Below, one piece after another: positions 25,876-36,562 of a DNA stretch of 64,000 bases. A program made the translations under genes and the position numbers. The notes below the pieces were generated by a model, which saw nothing but the letters and a program-made list of their open reading frames with translations, had not been told where the DNA came from and ran no database searches. Source of the DNA: Circinella minor (lineage: Eukaryota > Mucoromycota > Mucoromycetes > Mucorales > Lichtheimiaceae). The stretch covers positions 186,001 through 250,000 of the forward strand of contig JAEPRB010000005.1 in assembly GCA_016758965.1 (NCBI GenBank), read 5' to 3'. How positions within the stretch are numbered: the stretch's first letter is position 1; each line of letters starts with the position of its first letter.

Positions 25876-26099
25876 TAATGACGATATACCCTCTCTTTTC
25901 TTTCACTTATTTTTTCGATTAACACCCAAGCATCTCAACATACTCTCACTCCCACAATTCTATTGGTTTTTTTCTTCTTTTATTGTTAATTTTTTTACTA
26001 TTATTTTTTATAACAAACTCTCCTCCACAAATCCATTTGAAAACTATTTTTTGTATTTGTTCCTTTTTCATCTAACATTTTGGCATTTGATATTTCCCC

Positions 26100-26133
<34 letters not shown>

Positions 26134-26776
26134 CACCACCAATTTCTCATAAAAACTTTCGATTCCCCTCAACTTCATTCTGTAAGAGTAGACTTTTTTT
26201 TTATCATAATAATTCTTCTTGCAGTTTCTAAAATTCTGGAAAACAACCACAGAAGAAACATCAATTTAGTTTATTTATTATATATAACATTCAAATATTT
26301 CAAATATTCACTTTATTGTTGTCAATGAGAAATCGACCCTAACAAAAAAGGAATATAAGTACATTTCTGTTGCCATGGAAAAACTTTTTGGTGGTTTGAT
26401 GACGAAGAGTTTTGACAGGATATATATACATATATATATATGTATAGAGAGGAAGCTTGGAATCGTTTTTCATGATTTCAAGATGAGTTATTTGGGTTGT
26501 CACACAAGATTTTATTAAAACTGATTGCGTTTGATAAACCTGTTATTATACTTTTTTTTTTCTATCTGAAGTCTATTATATAACAATGACGTAACGTTTT
26601 TTTAAGAAGGAAAGGAAAAGAAAAAGAGTCTTTTATTTATATAGGCTCAAATCATCCAATGAAATATGGATGCTAAAAAAATTATATGCTGATATGAATC
26701 GTGAGGGAATATTATTTACTCTTTAAGAGTAGTTAACTAATTATTGATCCATGAATAAGTAAAATATGTACATTAT
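25876..26776. other. Convergent intergenic stretch
   Basis: Between the 3' ends of the glycoprotein and CCDC174 genes. It has a (CT)n microsatellite at about 26103-26131 and a near-palindromic ATATATACATATATATATATGTATA at about 26420-26444. No gene is seen. Confidence 0.5.
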
Positions 26777-28019
26777 TTAAACAGTATCTCGAATTGATTT
26801 GATAAATTTCAGAATACTATCTTCATTCACATTCAATCCGTCTTGTTTTGCTGTTGATGATGATGATGACTGTGGTGGTGGTGGTGGTGGTGCACCATCC
26901 ACCTTTCTTCGTTTTGCCATCATTGCCTCTCTTCGTTCACGTACTTTAGCAGCATTCTTTTGAATAGCAGCTTTCCGTCGTTCTGATACAGTTTGTTTAT
27001 TCTTCCGTGCCGTTTCTGTTTCTTCTCTTAATTGATTGAGTCGCTCCATTTGTTCTGCACGTTTCTCTTCGTCTGTTTCAAATTGATAAAAACCAACACC
27101 GCGTGTACGATTTTCTCGAGTTGCATCGTAATGACGAATTCCTGCACGATCAGCTAGTTCGACTGGTTCACGAGGCATGGGTTCTGGTGAAGGTGAACGT
27201 GATGATAATTCTGCTGGTGAAGGTGATCTTGAAGGTAATTGACTACGTCGAACTGTTCTACTACGTCCAAATTCATCTTCATATTCAACCCATGGGTCAT
27301 CGTCGTCGTCGTCCTCATTATCTCGATCACTTTCTGTTGATTTTTGAATACGTTTTTTATTGCTTGTGTCATTTTGTTTTCTTTCTTGTAGTTCACGCTA
27401 TAAATAAAAAAACAAAAATCAGTATGTCAAAATACTTTTAATGATTTTAAATTTTTATATTTATTACCTCTTCCCAGTATTTTCGATCAAAATCAATCAA
27501 AGCTTCTTCATCTTCACTTTCATCATCTCTTCGTACTCGTGTTTTTAATTTTTCATATATTTTAGCTTTACGTTCAAGTGCTTCTCTACTACGAGCATAC
27601 GAATGACTATCCACTTCTTCAAGATGTTGTATTTGATCGCGTTCTGCTCGTGAATTTACTCCTTTATTTTGCCGTGTCCATACTGTAGGTTTCTGAAAGA
27701 AAAAGAATTAATATATAATTGAAATGAATATTCCCCAACTTATAAATTTGCTTGCGGTATAACGAATAAATAAATATATTTACTTTGTCACTACGTCGAT
27801 CGGATGCAGGACCATGCTTAGCACTTGATCGTACTCTTTCAAATTGTTCTGTTTGTTGAGCAAGTTGTGCTTTTAAATCAACCAGCTATCAATAATACCA
27901 TCATGATATTAAAATATTAAATTAATTATTAACCATTCTATTCTTGTATTGAGTGTTTCAATTATAAAAGAATCATTTACCGATGAAGCACTGTAATCAA
28001 TAACTTTTTTCGGTGGCAT
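26777..28019 (-). CDS. CCDC174: CCDC174-like nuclear coiled-coil protein
   Basis: Four exons: 27981-28019, 27784-27885, 27468-27692 and 26777-27397, joining in phase 0 throughout to 328 aa. The N-terminus MPPKKVIDYSASSLVDLKAQ matches the start of the CCDC174 family (SSLVDLKAEL in the human protein), followed by KPTVWTRQNKGVNSRAERD. The C-terminal block RHYDATRENRTRGVGFYQF with ERLNQLREETETARKNKQ matches the family's IRENEARQLGVGYFAF region. An acidic DEDDDDDDPW stretch and a WVEYEDEFGRSR segment lie in the middle. The metazoan protein is nuclear and associated with the splicing/exon-junction machinery; the same role here is inferred from orthology. A poly-Pro run (PPPPPPP) and poly-Ser run lie near the C-terminus. 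The gene is divergent from DCAF13/Sof1, with about 770 bp between starts. Confidence 0.85.
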
Positions 28020-28790
28020 AACATCAACAAGAAAAAAGAAAGATTAGAAATTTTTAAACAAGTCAAACAGGATTAATTATTAGAAGCGGATTAAACTATC
28101 TTTGCATAATATCCTAGACGTCGTTTTTTCTTCCTGTACCCCCCTTTTTTTATTATTTTTGTCAATTTTTTAAATACGCAAGATGTCAAGTGCATTACTA
28201 ATGAAATAGTGTTATAAGTTTATATTATTTGATAAAGAATGATTATTATTAGGTACGTAACAAAAAGGTCATTCTTTCTTTTAAAGTATATTCTATTACT
28301 TTTCGACGAGATAGAATCCTAGAATATATTCTCTTTATAGTGTTTATTTATTTATTTATATAAACAATGCGTTAAAAGGGTGCTACATAAGACATGACAC
28401 TGTAATTTAGAAAAGATAAAGGAATAAACAAATTCTCAACTATATTTACTTTAGTCCCATCTTTCTAATTTACAACTTCATTGTCAGTTGTTTTTTGTAA
28501 AGTCAATAAGGGATTTGACTAATAAAGATTGAAAGCATAATATGACAGTACCAAGATTTGATGTTCATATGTAAATTCTCAAAAATTAAAAATTGATTAC
28601 ATAACAATTTGATATGCTTATTAGGTATGTATATATTTTTATCTAACTTCATCGATAGCCGACTTGTAATTGTATTCATTTTTGACAAGCTCATGCATTC
28701 CTGAGACTGAAATCTTTTTTTTTTCTTGTGCTTCCAAATTCAGCAAAACTTTTTTATTTTATTTTTCCTCTTTGACAATAAATATATACT
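28020..28790. other. Divergent promoter region CCDC174 / DCAF13
   Basis: About 770 bp separating two start codons on opposite strands, so both promoters should lie here. It is AT-rich and has no clear coding potential. A short TTTA repeat sits at about 28346-28361. No specific binding site is claimed. Confidence 0.45.
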
Positions 28791-30553
28791 ATGGTAATAA
28801 TTTAGATCGTTTTTGTTTGACTTGTGAGCAAAAAGAAAAAGTTTTGTATTCACTAACTTTTTTTCAATTAATATTGGTCTATTAGAAAATTAAAGCTCTT
28901 TCACGTTCTTCTAATGATTATGTTCGTGAACGATCTCAAGATCTTCATAAAGTTCAACGCAATTTGAACCCAACAATTCATCCTTTTGAACAAGGTCGAG
29001 AATATGTTCGTGCCTTAAACACTGTTAAATTAGAACGCATGTTTGCTAAACCATTTGTTGGTGCTCTTGGTGGTCATATTGATGGTGTTTACAGTATGGC
29101 AAAACATCCTACTCGATTAGCCAGTATGATTTCTGGTAGTGGTGATGGTGGTAAGTTTTTTAGAATCAATATATTATTAAAAAAAATCAAGCCACATGAT
29201 ACACAGGACATAATATACTCACTTATTTAATTATTTGTTTTATTTTACAATATTATATAATCGAATATTATAGAAATTCGAGTATGGGATATTACGGATC
29301 AAAGAACAACATGGAGAGCAAATGCACATAATGGTATTGTTCAAGGTGTTTGTGCTGGTGCTAATGATACAACACGTTTCTTATCTTGTTCACAAGATAA
29401 AACTGTCAAAATTTGGGATACAAGTAGTGGATCGGATCCTGTCAATACTTATGTTGGCAAATATGCTTTTATGGGGTTGTCACATCATCGTAAAGATCCA
29501 CTTTTCGCAACAGCAGGCAATTCAGTCGATGTTTGGGATGAATCTCGATCAGAACCAATTCATGAATTCGAATGGGGTGCTGATTCTTATCAAAGTGTTA
29601 AATTTAATCCAGTTGAAACAAATATTTTGGCAAGTACAGGTACGGATCGTACTATTGTTTTATATGATTTAAGAACAAGTCAACCTATTTCAAAAGTGGT
29701 TATGACGATGCGTACAAATGCTATTGCTTGGAATCCAATTGAAGCATACACTTTTGTTGCTGCCAATGAAGATCATAATACTTATCTTTTTGATATGAGA
29801 AATATGGAGAGTGCTCATAATGTTTTCAAAGATCACGTTTCAGCTGTGTAAGTAGTAGAAAAGAAATAGAAGATGATCAAGAGTGGGATAAAGGAGTACA
29901 GTAGTTTGGAAAAAAAAAAGAAGATATACTAATGGTTGTATTTTGTTTTGTTTTTCTAGTATGGATGTTGATTTTGCACCAACAGGTCAAGAGATTGTTA
30001 CTGGTTCATACGATCGTACATTACGTTTATACAATATTAATCAAGGTCATAGTAGAGATGTATATCACACAAAACGAATGCAAAGGTAAAAATAAAAATA
30101 AAAAAAAGCGACAATTTCTTTGTGTGTACGTGTGAAATAGAAAAATAAAATTGAAAAATACGGTATAACTAACTAGTTTTGGGTAAATATAGAATCTTTT
30201 CAGTACAATTCAGTATGGATAGTAAATTTGTTCTTTCCGGATCAGACGATGGTAATATTCGTTTATGGAAAGCCAATGCTTCTGAAAAATTGGGTGTTAA
30301 GGATTGGCGAGAACGTCATCACCTTGCTTATGCAGCTTCGCTCAAGGAACGATTCAAGCATATGGATGAAATTCGAAAGATTGATCGTCATCGTCCTTTA
30401 CCTGGTGATATTCGACGTGCCGATAGAATGAAGAAAACACTTTTGGGATCTGAAAAGAGAAAGGATGAAAATCGACGTAAACATAGTAAAAAGTATGATG
30501 AGGAAAAACGGATACCAGAACGAAAGAAAGCAATTATTGGTGTTGCAAAATAG
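28791..30553 (+). CDS. SOF1: DCAF13/Sof1 WD40 rRNA-processing factor
   Basis: Five exons: 28791-28793 (ATG only), 28886-29150, 29274-29847, 29960-30085 and 30193-30553; 442 aa. After splicing the protein starts MKIKALSRSSNDYV, followed by QRNLNPTIHPFEQGREYVRA and KLERMFAKPFVGALGGHIDG, which are hallmark Sof1 sequences. WD repeats end in typical dipeptides (IRVWD, VKIWD, VDVWD, IVLYD, LRLYN, IRLWK). The C-terminal Sof1 domain follows (KLGVKDWRERHHLAYAASLK...HRPLPGDIRRA) with a lysine-rich tail. Sof1/DCAF13 is a component of the small-subunit processome and is needed for 18S rRNA maturation in the nucleolus. The ATG-only first exon is inferred from the conserved MKIK start and a GTAATA donor right after the ATG; no other in-frame ATG exists upstream of exon 2. 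Confidence 0.93.
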
Positions 30554-33117
30554 AAAAAAAAAGAAATCACTTCATTATTATTATTATTATTACTATAATC
30601 ATTCGCATGACAACATTCATTTATCATTTTATCCTTTTTCTTCTCTTCCTTCTTCCTCTTTCCTTTTTGCCTTTTTGCCTTTTTCTTTTTCTTAATTCTT
30701 TTTCCTTGTACAAATAATATACATTGTTTTTTCTTTTACTGTTTTAAGTATTACTTTGTTACGTTATTTCAAACAAACAAAAAAAAAAAAGTATAGTGCT
30801 TTTTCTTATTTTGTGATACCGGGAAAGAAATATCTGTCATTTCATTAAACCAAGACATTATTGTTGTTGTACATAACGTTGTGAAACCAGAATTTTCAAG
30901 AAATATCCAGTTATCATAAACTTGAATGATTTAAATTATATTATAGATCTGAAAGTGTAGTTGCCATGGTTTCCAAAGCATTAAATATATTTACATAAAA
31001 AAGAAAGAGAAAATAGCATTCCAAAATTCAATTATTGAGTAGTACTACTATCAGGTAGATAGTTATATTGAAACATTTTGATGAAAAGCTTTCATGTTTA
31101 CAGATACTTCAAATTATCAATATATGAAGAAATTTCAGCCATAATAAAAATGGTAGTTGGTTTGAGAAGTGAAAGTGTTTTCATTTACCGAGAATACAAA
31201 ACACACGCGACAAATAATATACATGGTATAATGATCTAACATTGTATAACGCCACTGAAAACTGTATACGTACTCTATATGTATTAAAAAAAATCCAAAA
31301 ACTGTGGGAATGAAATATATATATTGCTGTTACTTTATTGGTGTTATGTATATTCTGTACTTTTGAAAAATGCGGGGAAGTGTTTTTCCTGAGAGTAACA
31401 ATTTGGTATTGTATTACCATCTCTTTAATCCTCTTTGGAGCATTGTAGAACCTCCAAGGTAGGTTTTTTTAAGGTATTACATACAATTATTATATGCAAT
31501 GAACTGGAAGTTATGCTATTAAGCTATTTGTGTATGACAATGGTAATATACGGGTTTATGGCTTAGTATTCTCATACTGCAAACATCAAACAAAAAAAGA
31601 AGTACGTTATTTTTTTACGTACTGACAACTACTTTTTAAAGACCAGATGTATCGGTAATATATTATTAATGATTGATATATAGCTATATGAAAAAAAAAA
31701 GGTCAATATGTTTTTTCCCACTGGTAATATAATATTGAATTTGCAAGCCATCATTATTAATTATTAGTTTACGATAATTTATATATTATTATTATTTTGG
31801 GTATTCCTTCGAGTTCATCTTTTTTTTTGTGTATGTGAAGTTGGTTCCAATATGTCCGAGATCATCCAACAATATTATAAAATATATTTTAGGCAAAGGA
31901 AAAAATATTATGTGTATATGAGAGTTAGAGAGAGAGAGAGAGAGAAAACGGACATGATTTTGTTGAACAAGTGTATACTAGAAATTGAAAGCATCTAAGA
32001 AAAATGAATTCTGCTTCTCTTCTGGGCCCCATATCTTCATTACTAACACCACTATCACCAATATTCCTATCAAATGGCAAACATTTCTTTTTTAGCATAT
32101 TCTTTTTTTGTTAAAACATTCATAGAAAAACAGGGTCATAACACATTTCTGTCATACCGTGCGCCATAGTAGTTGTATAAAGTATTTTAGCTGGGATGAT
32201 GCGGGTGTGCGACATTGATAATTACAAAACCGCGGGGTAGATTTGTTATTTCCCACAAAACTGTCCGCAGGAATATTTTTTAGATTTCTAGATTCGGTTT
32301 AGCGATGAGATATAGTGAAAATCGACCACTATCCCACCCCACTAAATCTTACTTTTCTTTGGCATTTTCGATGCTAAAATAGCCTAGTCTGTCAAATATT
32401 TTCAAGAAGTGTATACTTATGGATAATATGCAGCTTTTTTTTTATTTCATAAGTGAAGTTGAAGTTATATTGATAGATGTCGGAACTGCTTATATAAAAA
32501 GTAATCGATCAAAGGATCGACGGTACAATTTTTTTTTTGATCGTTACATTAAGTCCTTTGATTGTTCATTTACGCTCTAATTTACACAGTACCGTTTATT
32601 TTGGTCCCACATACACACACACACATGTATACTATAATATATATCTTATTATTATTTCAGTTCAACAGTAGGACAAACGTTAATGCTACCGCCTTCGGTA
32701 GTAGAAAAATAAATAATGAGAAACGAAGAACTTGCTTTTCACATGAATCTATCATCATCACCTCATAATATATCCCTTTTTTAAGTTTATCTTCTTCCCA
32801 TTTTCTACATTTTATAATATATTTTTTATAGGTACACATGACTTCCCAAGTCATGTCAGTATCAATGTGATGAGATTTGAATTATAAACACGCGAGAGTT
32901 CTTAAGTTCAGTGAAAACAACCCAGTATTATACGTAAAGATGTGTAAGTAGCTTTTTTATTATTAGTTCTTGCTGTTATTATGAAAAGAAGTATGATAAA
33001 GCGATTCATGTCGTCGAGTATAAAAAAGGAAAAAGATCTCATCTAATATGATCGATCACTTATGACGTACGTACTGAAATGAACAGATTTCAATAAATAA
33101 AAATGCAGCATATACAT

Positions 33118-33136
33118 ACACACACACACACACACA

Positions 33137-33192
<56 letters not shown>
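33118..33192. repeat. Compound (CA)n(CT)n microsatellite
   Basis: About a dozen CA units are followed without interruption by about 26 CT units. It lies about 410 bp upstream of the amylase ATG, so length changes could alter promoter spacing. Confidence 0.9.
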
Positions 33193-33197
<5 letters not shown>

Positions 33198-33486
33198 ACA
33201 AAGAAAGAAGCGGCAACAAGCTCTTTTTATTATGGTGAAACAACGGGAAAGCTGAAGCAGTGCGGGTAGAAATAAATTTTAATTCAGGTAACACATCAGT
33301 AATTTACCAATAAATGTTTCCACTGTTACCAAACGAAACAAAACTTCTTTATAACGTTAATATCATAAATCAAATTGGGGAAAGACAAAAAAAAAAAAAA
33401 AAAAAAGAATAACTACGTAATTAAAGTGTAAGGAGATCATACGTAAGAAAGAAAGGAGTAAGGTGAATGACAAAAGACACAAAAAA

Positions 33487-33501
33487 TATATATATAAATA
33501 G
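33487..33501 (+). promoter_or_regulatory. Probable TATA box of the amylase gene
   Basis: TATATATATAAATAG lies about 105 bp upstream of the ATG, followed by a pyrimidine-rich tract (33510-33600), a typical fungal core-promoter arrangement for a strongly expressed secreted enzyme. The role is inferred from position and sequence. Confidence 0.5.
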
Positions 33502-33604
33502 GAACGGCTATTTCCTTTTTTCTTTTTTATTTTTCATACACTTCATCCATTCAATCTAAAAAAAAGCATTTCTTTAGCTATCTTTTTTATTTTCACTATT
33601 AACA

Positions 33605-35148
33605 ATGAAATTTTCTACTATTACCCAGTCCGTTCTTTTGGCCGCCCTTAGCACTGCTGCTTTGGCTCGACCCCTTGCTGAAAATAAGACCATTGTTAAG
33701 CGTGCAGGTGCCGACGATTGGAGAGATCGTTCCATTTACCAAATTTTGACTGATCGATTTGCCACAGGAGGTTCAGACTCTGGTGATTGTGGTAGTTTAT
33801 CTGGTTACTGTGGTGGTACTTTCAAAGGTGTTGTTTCACAATTGGACTACATTGCCGGTATGGGTTTCGATGCCATTTGGATTTCTCCTATTCCTGCCAA
33901 CAGTCCAAATGGTTATCACGGTTATTGGGCCACTGATTTCAATGCTATTAATGAAAATTTCGGTTCATCTGAGGATTTGAAGGCACTTGTTGATGCTGCA
34001 CATGATAAGGGCATGTATGTCATGTTGGATGTCGTTCCCAATCATTCGGGTCCTACCAATGGCGATTATTCTGGTTATACTTTTGATTCCCCATCTGACT
34101 ATCACACTGAATGTTCAATTAACTATGACGACCAAAAATCTATTGAACAATGTTGGGTTGCTGATGAATTACCTGATCATAATACTGAAGATGATGGCGT
34201 TGTTGGCAAGTTGAATGATATTCTTTCCAACTGGATTACTACCTATGGCTTTGATGGTATTCGTATTGATACTGTTAAGCATGTCCGCATGGATTACTGG
34301 GGTCAATATCAAGCCGCTGGCGGTGTATTTGCTACTGGAGAGTGAGTATATATATAACATTTAAAACAATGGGGAGTAAGATTGTAGGATGAGAAGAGTT
34401 GAAGGATTATTTTCAGCTAGTACCAATACTCAGATAATTAATTATTAATTTATAATATTGTAGAGTTTTCCATGGTGATCCCAAATATGTCGGTCCTTAT
34501 CAACAACAACTCGATTCTCTTCTCAATTTCCCATTATATTACGCCATTCAAGAAACTTTCAAGTCTGGAGGTAGCATGAGTCGTTTGTCTGGCGCATTGC
34601 AAAGTAATCGCGACTCTTTCTCAGATGTCAGCGTACTTACCAACTTTGTCGACAATCATGACGTAGTTCGATTTTTGAATACCAATAAGGATATTAGTCA
34701 ACTCAAGAACGCTCTTGCCCTCGTCCTTTTGGCTGAAGGTATCCCTGTTGTCTATTACGGTACTGAACAAGAATATGCTGGTGGAGCAGATCCAGCCAAC
34801 CGAGAAGTTTTGTGGACTTCAGGATATAATACCGATTCTGATCTTTACAAGTTTATTGCTACCATTAATAACAAGGTCAGACAAAAGAGTGGCAAGAAGG
34901 TTGTGATGGATGTTGACGTTGGTGATAGTACTTATGCATTCGTTCACGGTGATGCGTTGGTCGTTCTTAATAACCTTGGTAGCGGTGGTAGCAGTGAAGT
35001 GACTGTCAATGTTGGTTCTAACATTGCTGATAATACTGCATTGACTGATGCTATCAGTGGTACGGAAGCTACTGTGTCAGGTGGTAGCGTCAAATTTGCC
35101 ATCAAAGATGGTCTTCCTGCCGTTTTTGTTTCTGGTTCCTCTAAATGA
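33605..35148 (+). CDS. Secreted GH13 alpha-amylase
   Basis: Two exons (33605-34341 and 34464-35148), 473 aa. It hydrolyses internal alpha-1,4 bonds of starch outside the cell. A signal peptide (MKFSTITQSVLLAALSTAALA) is followed by a short propeptide ending in KR (32-33), a likely Kex2 site. The (beta/alpha)8 barrel shows the four GH13 regions: DVVPNH (142-147), GIRIDTVKH with the nucleophile Asp222, GEVFHGDP with the acid/base Glu246, and FVDNHD with Asp312. Calcium-site and fungal-type residues (HGYWATDF, CWVADELPD) are present. The C-terminal beta domain is complete (about 385-473) and there is no starch-binding module. The single intron splits the codon of catalytic Glu246 (GA|A). Expected to be carbon-regulated, but no operator was identified. 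Convergent with LYAR. Confidence 0.95.
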
Positions 35149-35626
35149 ACATCATCATCAACTTAGATAACAAATTTAAACACGGATTAATATATATATA
35201 TATATATGACCTGATATTATTATGTATGGATATTATTATATATGGATATTATATATTTAGTACTATTTAGACTCTGTATAATATCTACATCTACATTTAC
35301 TATATTTTAACAAAATAAAGCCGGCTCATTTATTTTTACTATTATCTTTAAATGATGGGATTGACATTGATTGTGGAAGAGTTATTATTGAACAAAAAAA
35401 AACTGTCTTTTATTCATTGATCATTATTTAATAGTATCTAGAATATTATTATGTGAAAAAGTAGATGCTTTTTTTGGGGGGTTTAAGTAAAATACAAGTA
35501 TGAAAGCTGGAAAAAAATTATGCTGATGAGTAGAAATGGCAAAAAAAAAAGATAATGGATGTTTAAATAACGTGTATGTGTATTTGATCGTTTTATGCAT
35601 TAAGGTATGGGCATTGACATTTAAAA

Positions 35627-36562
35627 TTATGCGGTCTTGACGGTGATTACATCATCTGAAAAATTAAGGATTAATCCTTCATCAAACTTTTCCTTAAGTT
35701 CTTTCTTGTCCTTATTCTTCGATTTGGGATGAGATGTCAAAAGTTTAATGGTCTTTTTACGAGCATCTTTTACTGACAAAGGTGCCTAATAATTTAAGAA
35801 AAATATATATATGTAAGTTAATATTCAATCCCATATGAGAAAGCACCTCTTTCTATTTCTAATTCCTATTACAAATAATATTTGAACAAATTATTACCTT
35901 GGAAGTACGAAGAGTTTCACGCAAAGCAAGTTCAAGAGATTTTGAAATATCATTTGGTAGTGTAGTTTCTTCCCATTTCTTATCATCCTTCTTGGTCTTT
36001 TTATTCGACTTGGTATCTTTTTCTTCTTCTTGCTTACGCTTTTCACCAGCAGCTGGTTCTTGAGTTTTCTTTTTCTTTAATTCGTCAACAAGAGATAATG
36101 GCTTTGAAGCTGGTGTATCTTTCTTTTGTTGTTGATTCTTATTGTTATTTTGTCCATTATTGTTGTTGTTCTTATTGCCCTTAGAGAAACAAAAAAAAAG
36201 AAGAGAGAGAGGTTGAATAAGTTATCACATAAGAACAACAGCATATTTATTTATTCATTTTTTAACCAAAGTTACCTTCTTTCCCTTATATAAAGCCCCT
36301 TGATATTTTTCAGCTTCAGAAATACAAGAAGTATGGGATTTATAGGATGTATCTTGGAATGTAGTAGAGCAATCAATACAAGTAAATGTTGAATGGCAAC
36401 GATTACGATGTTGATCGAGTTTAGGCTTCTTGACAACGTCTCCACAAAAATCACACTGAAAGCTATAATAATAAAAGTGACGATTTTCAAGATTAAAAAT
36501 ATATTCAATTACACTAGTACACAAATATAAAATTAAAAGGATAAATGTTCGTACCTGACCAT
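35627..36562 (-). CDS. LYAR: LYAR-type nucleolar zinc-finger protein
   Basis: Four exons: 36555-36562 (8 nt, ATG GTC AG), 36276-36462, 35898-36179 and 35627-35785; 211 aa. The spliced start MVSFQCDFCGDVVKKPKLDQH and HSTFTCIDCSTTFQDTSYKSHTSCISEAEKYQG are the two C2HC-type fingers of the LYAR family (MVFFTCNACGESVKK in animals). The middle is basic and low-complexity (poly-Asn/Gln/Lys). The C-terminal part (LSVKDARKKTIKLLTSHP) resembles the winged-helix-like tail of family members. LYAR proteins are nucleolar and linked to pre-rRNA processing and ribosome function. The tiny first exon is needed to give the conserved MVSF start; the donor is GTACGA. Confidence 0.87.

Larger units (their letters stand above)
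30554..33604. other. Gene-free stretch upstream of amylase
   Basis: About 3 kb. It contains pyrimidine tracts at 30630-30700, (GA)n at about 31926-31946, a 21-bp palindrome at 32836-32856, and a long (CA)n(CT)n microsatellite at about 33118-33192. The last 200 bp hold the amylase core promoter. No supported gene is visible; short frames are isolated and low-complexity. Confidence 0.5.
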
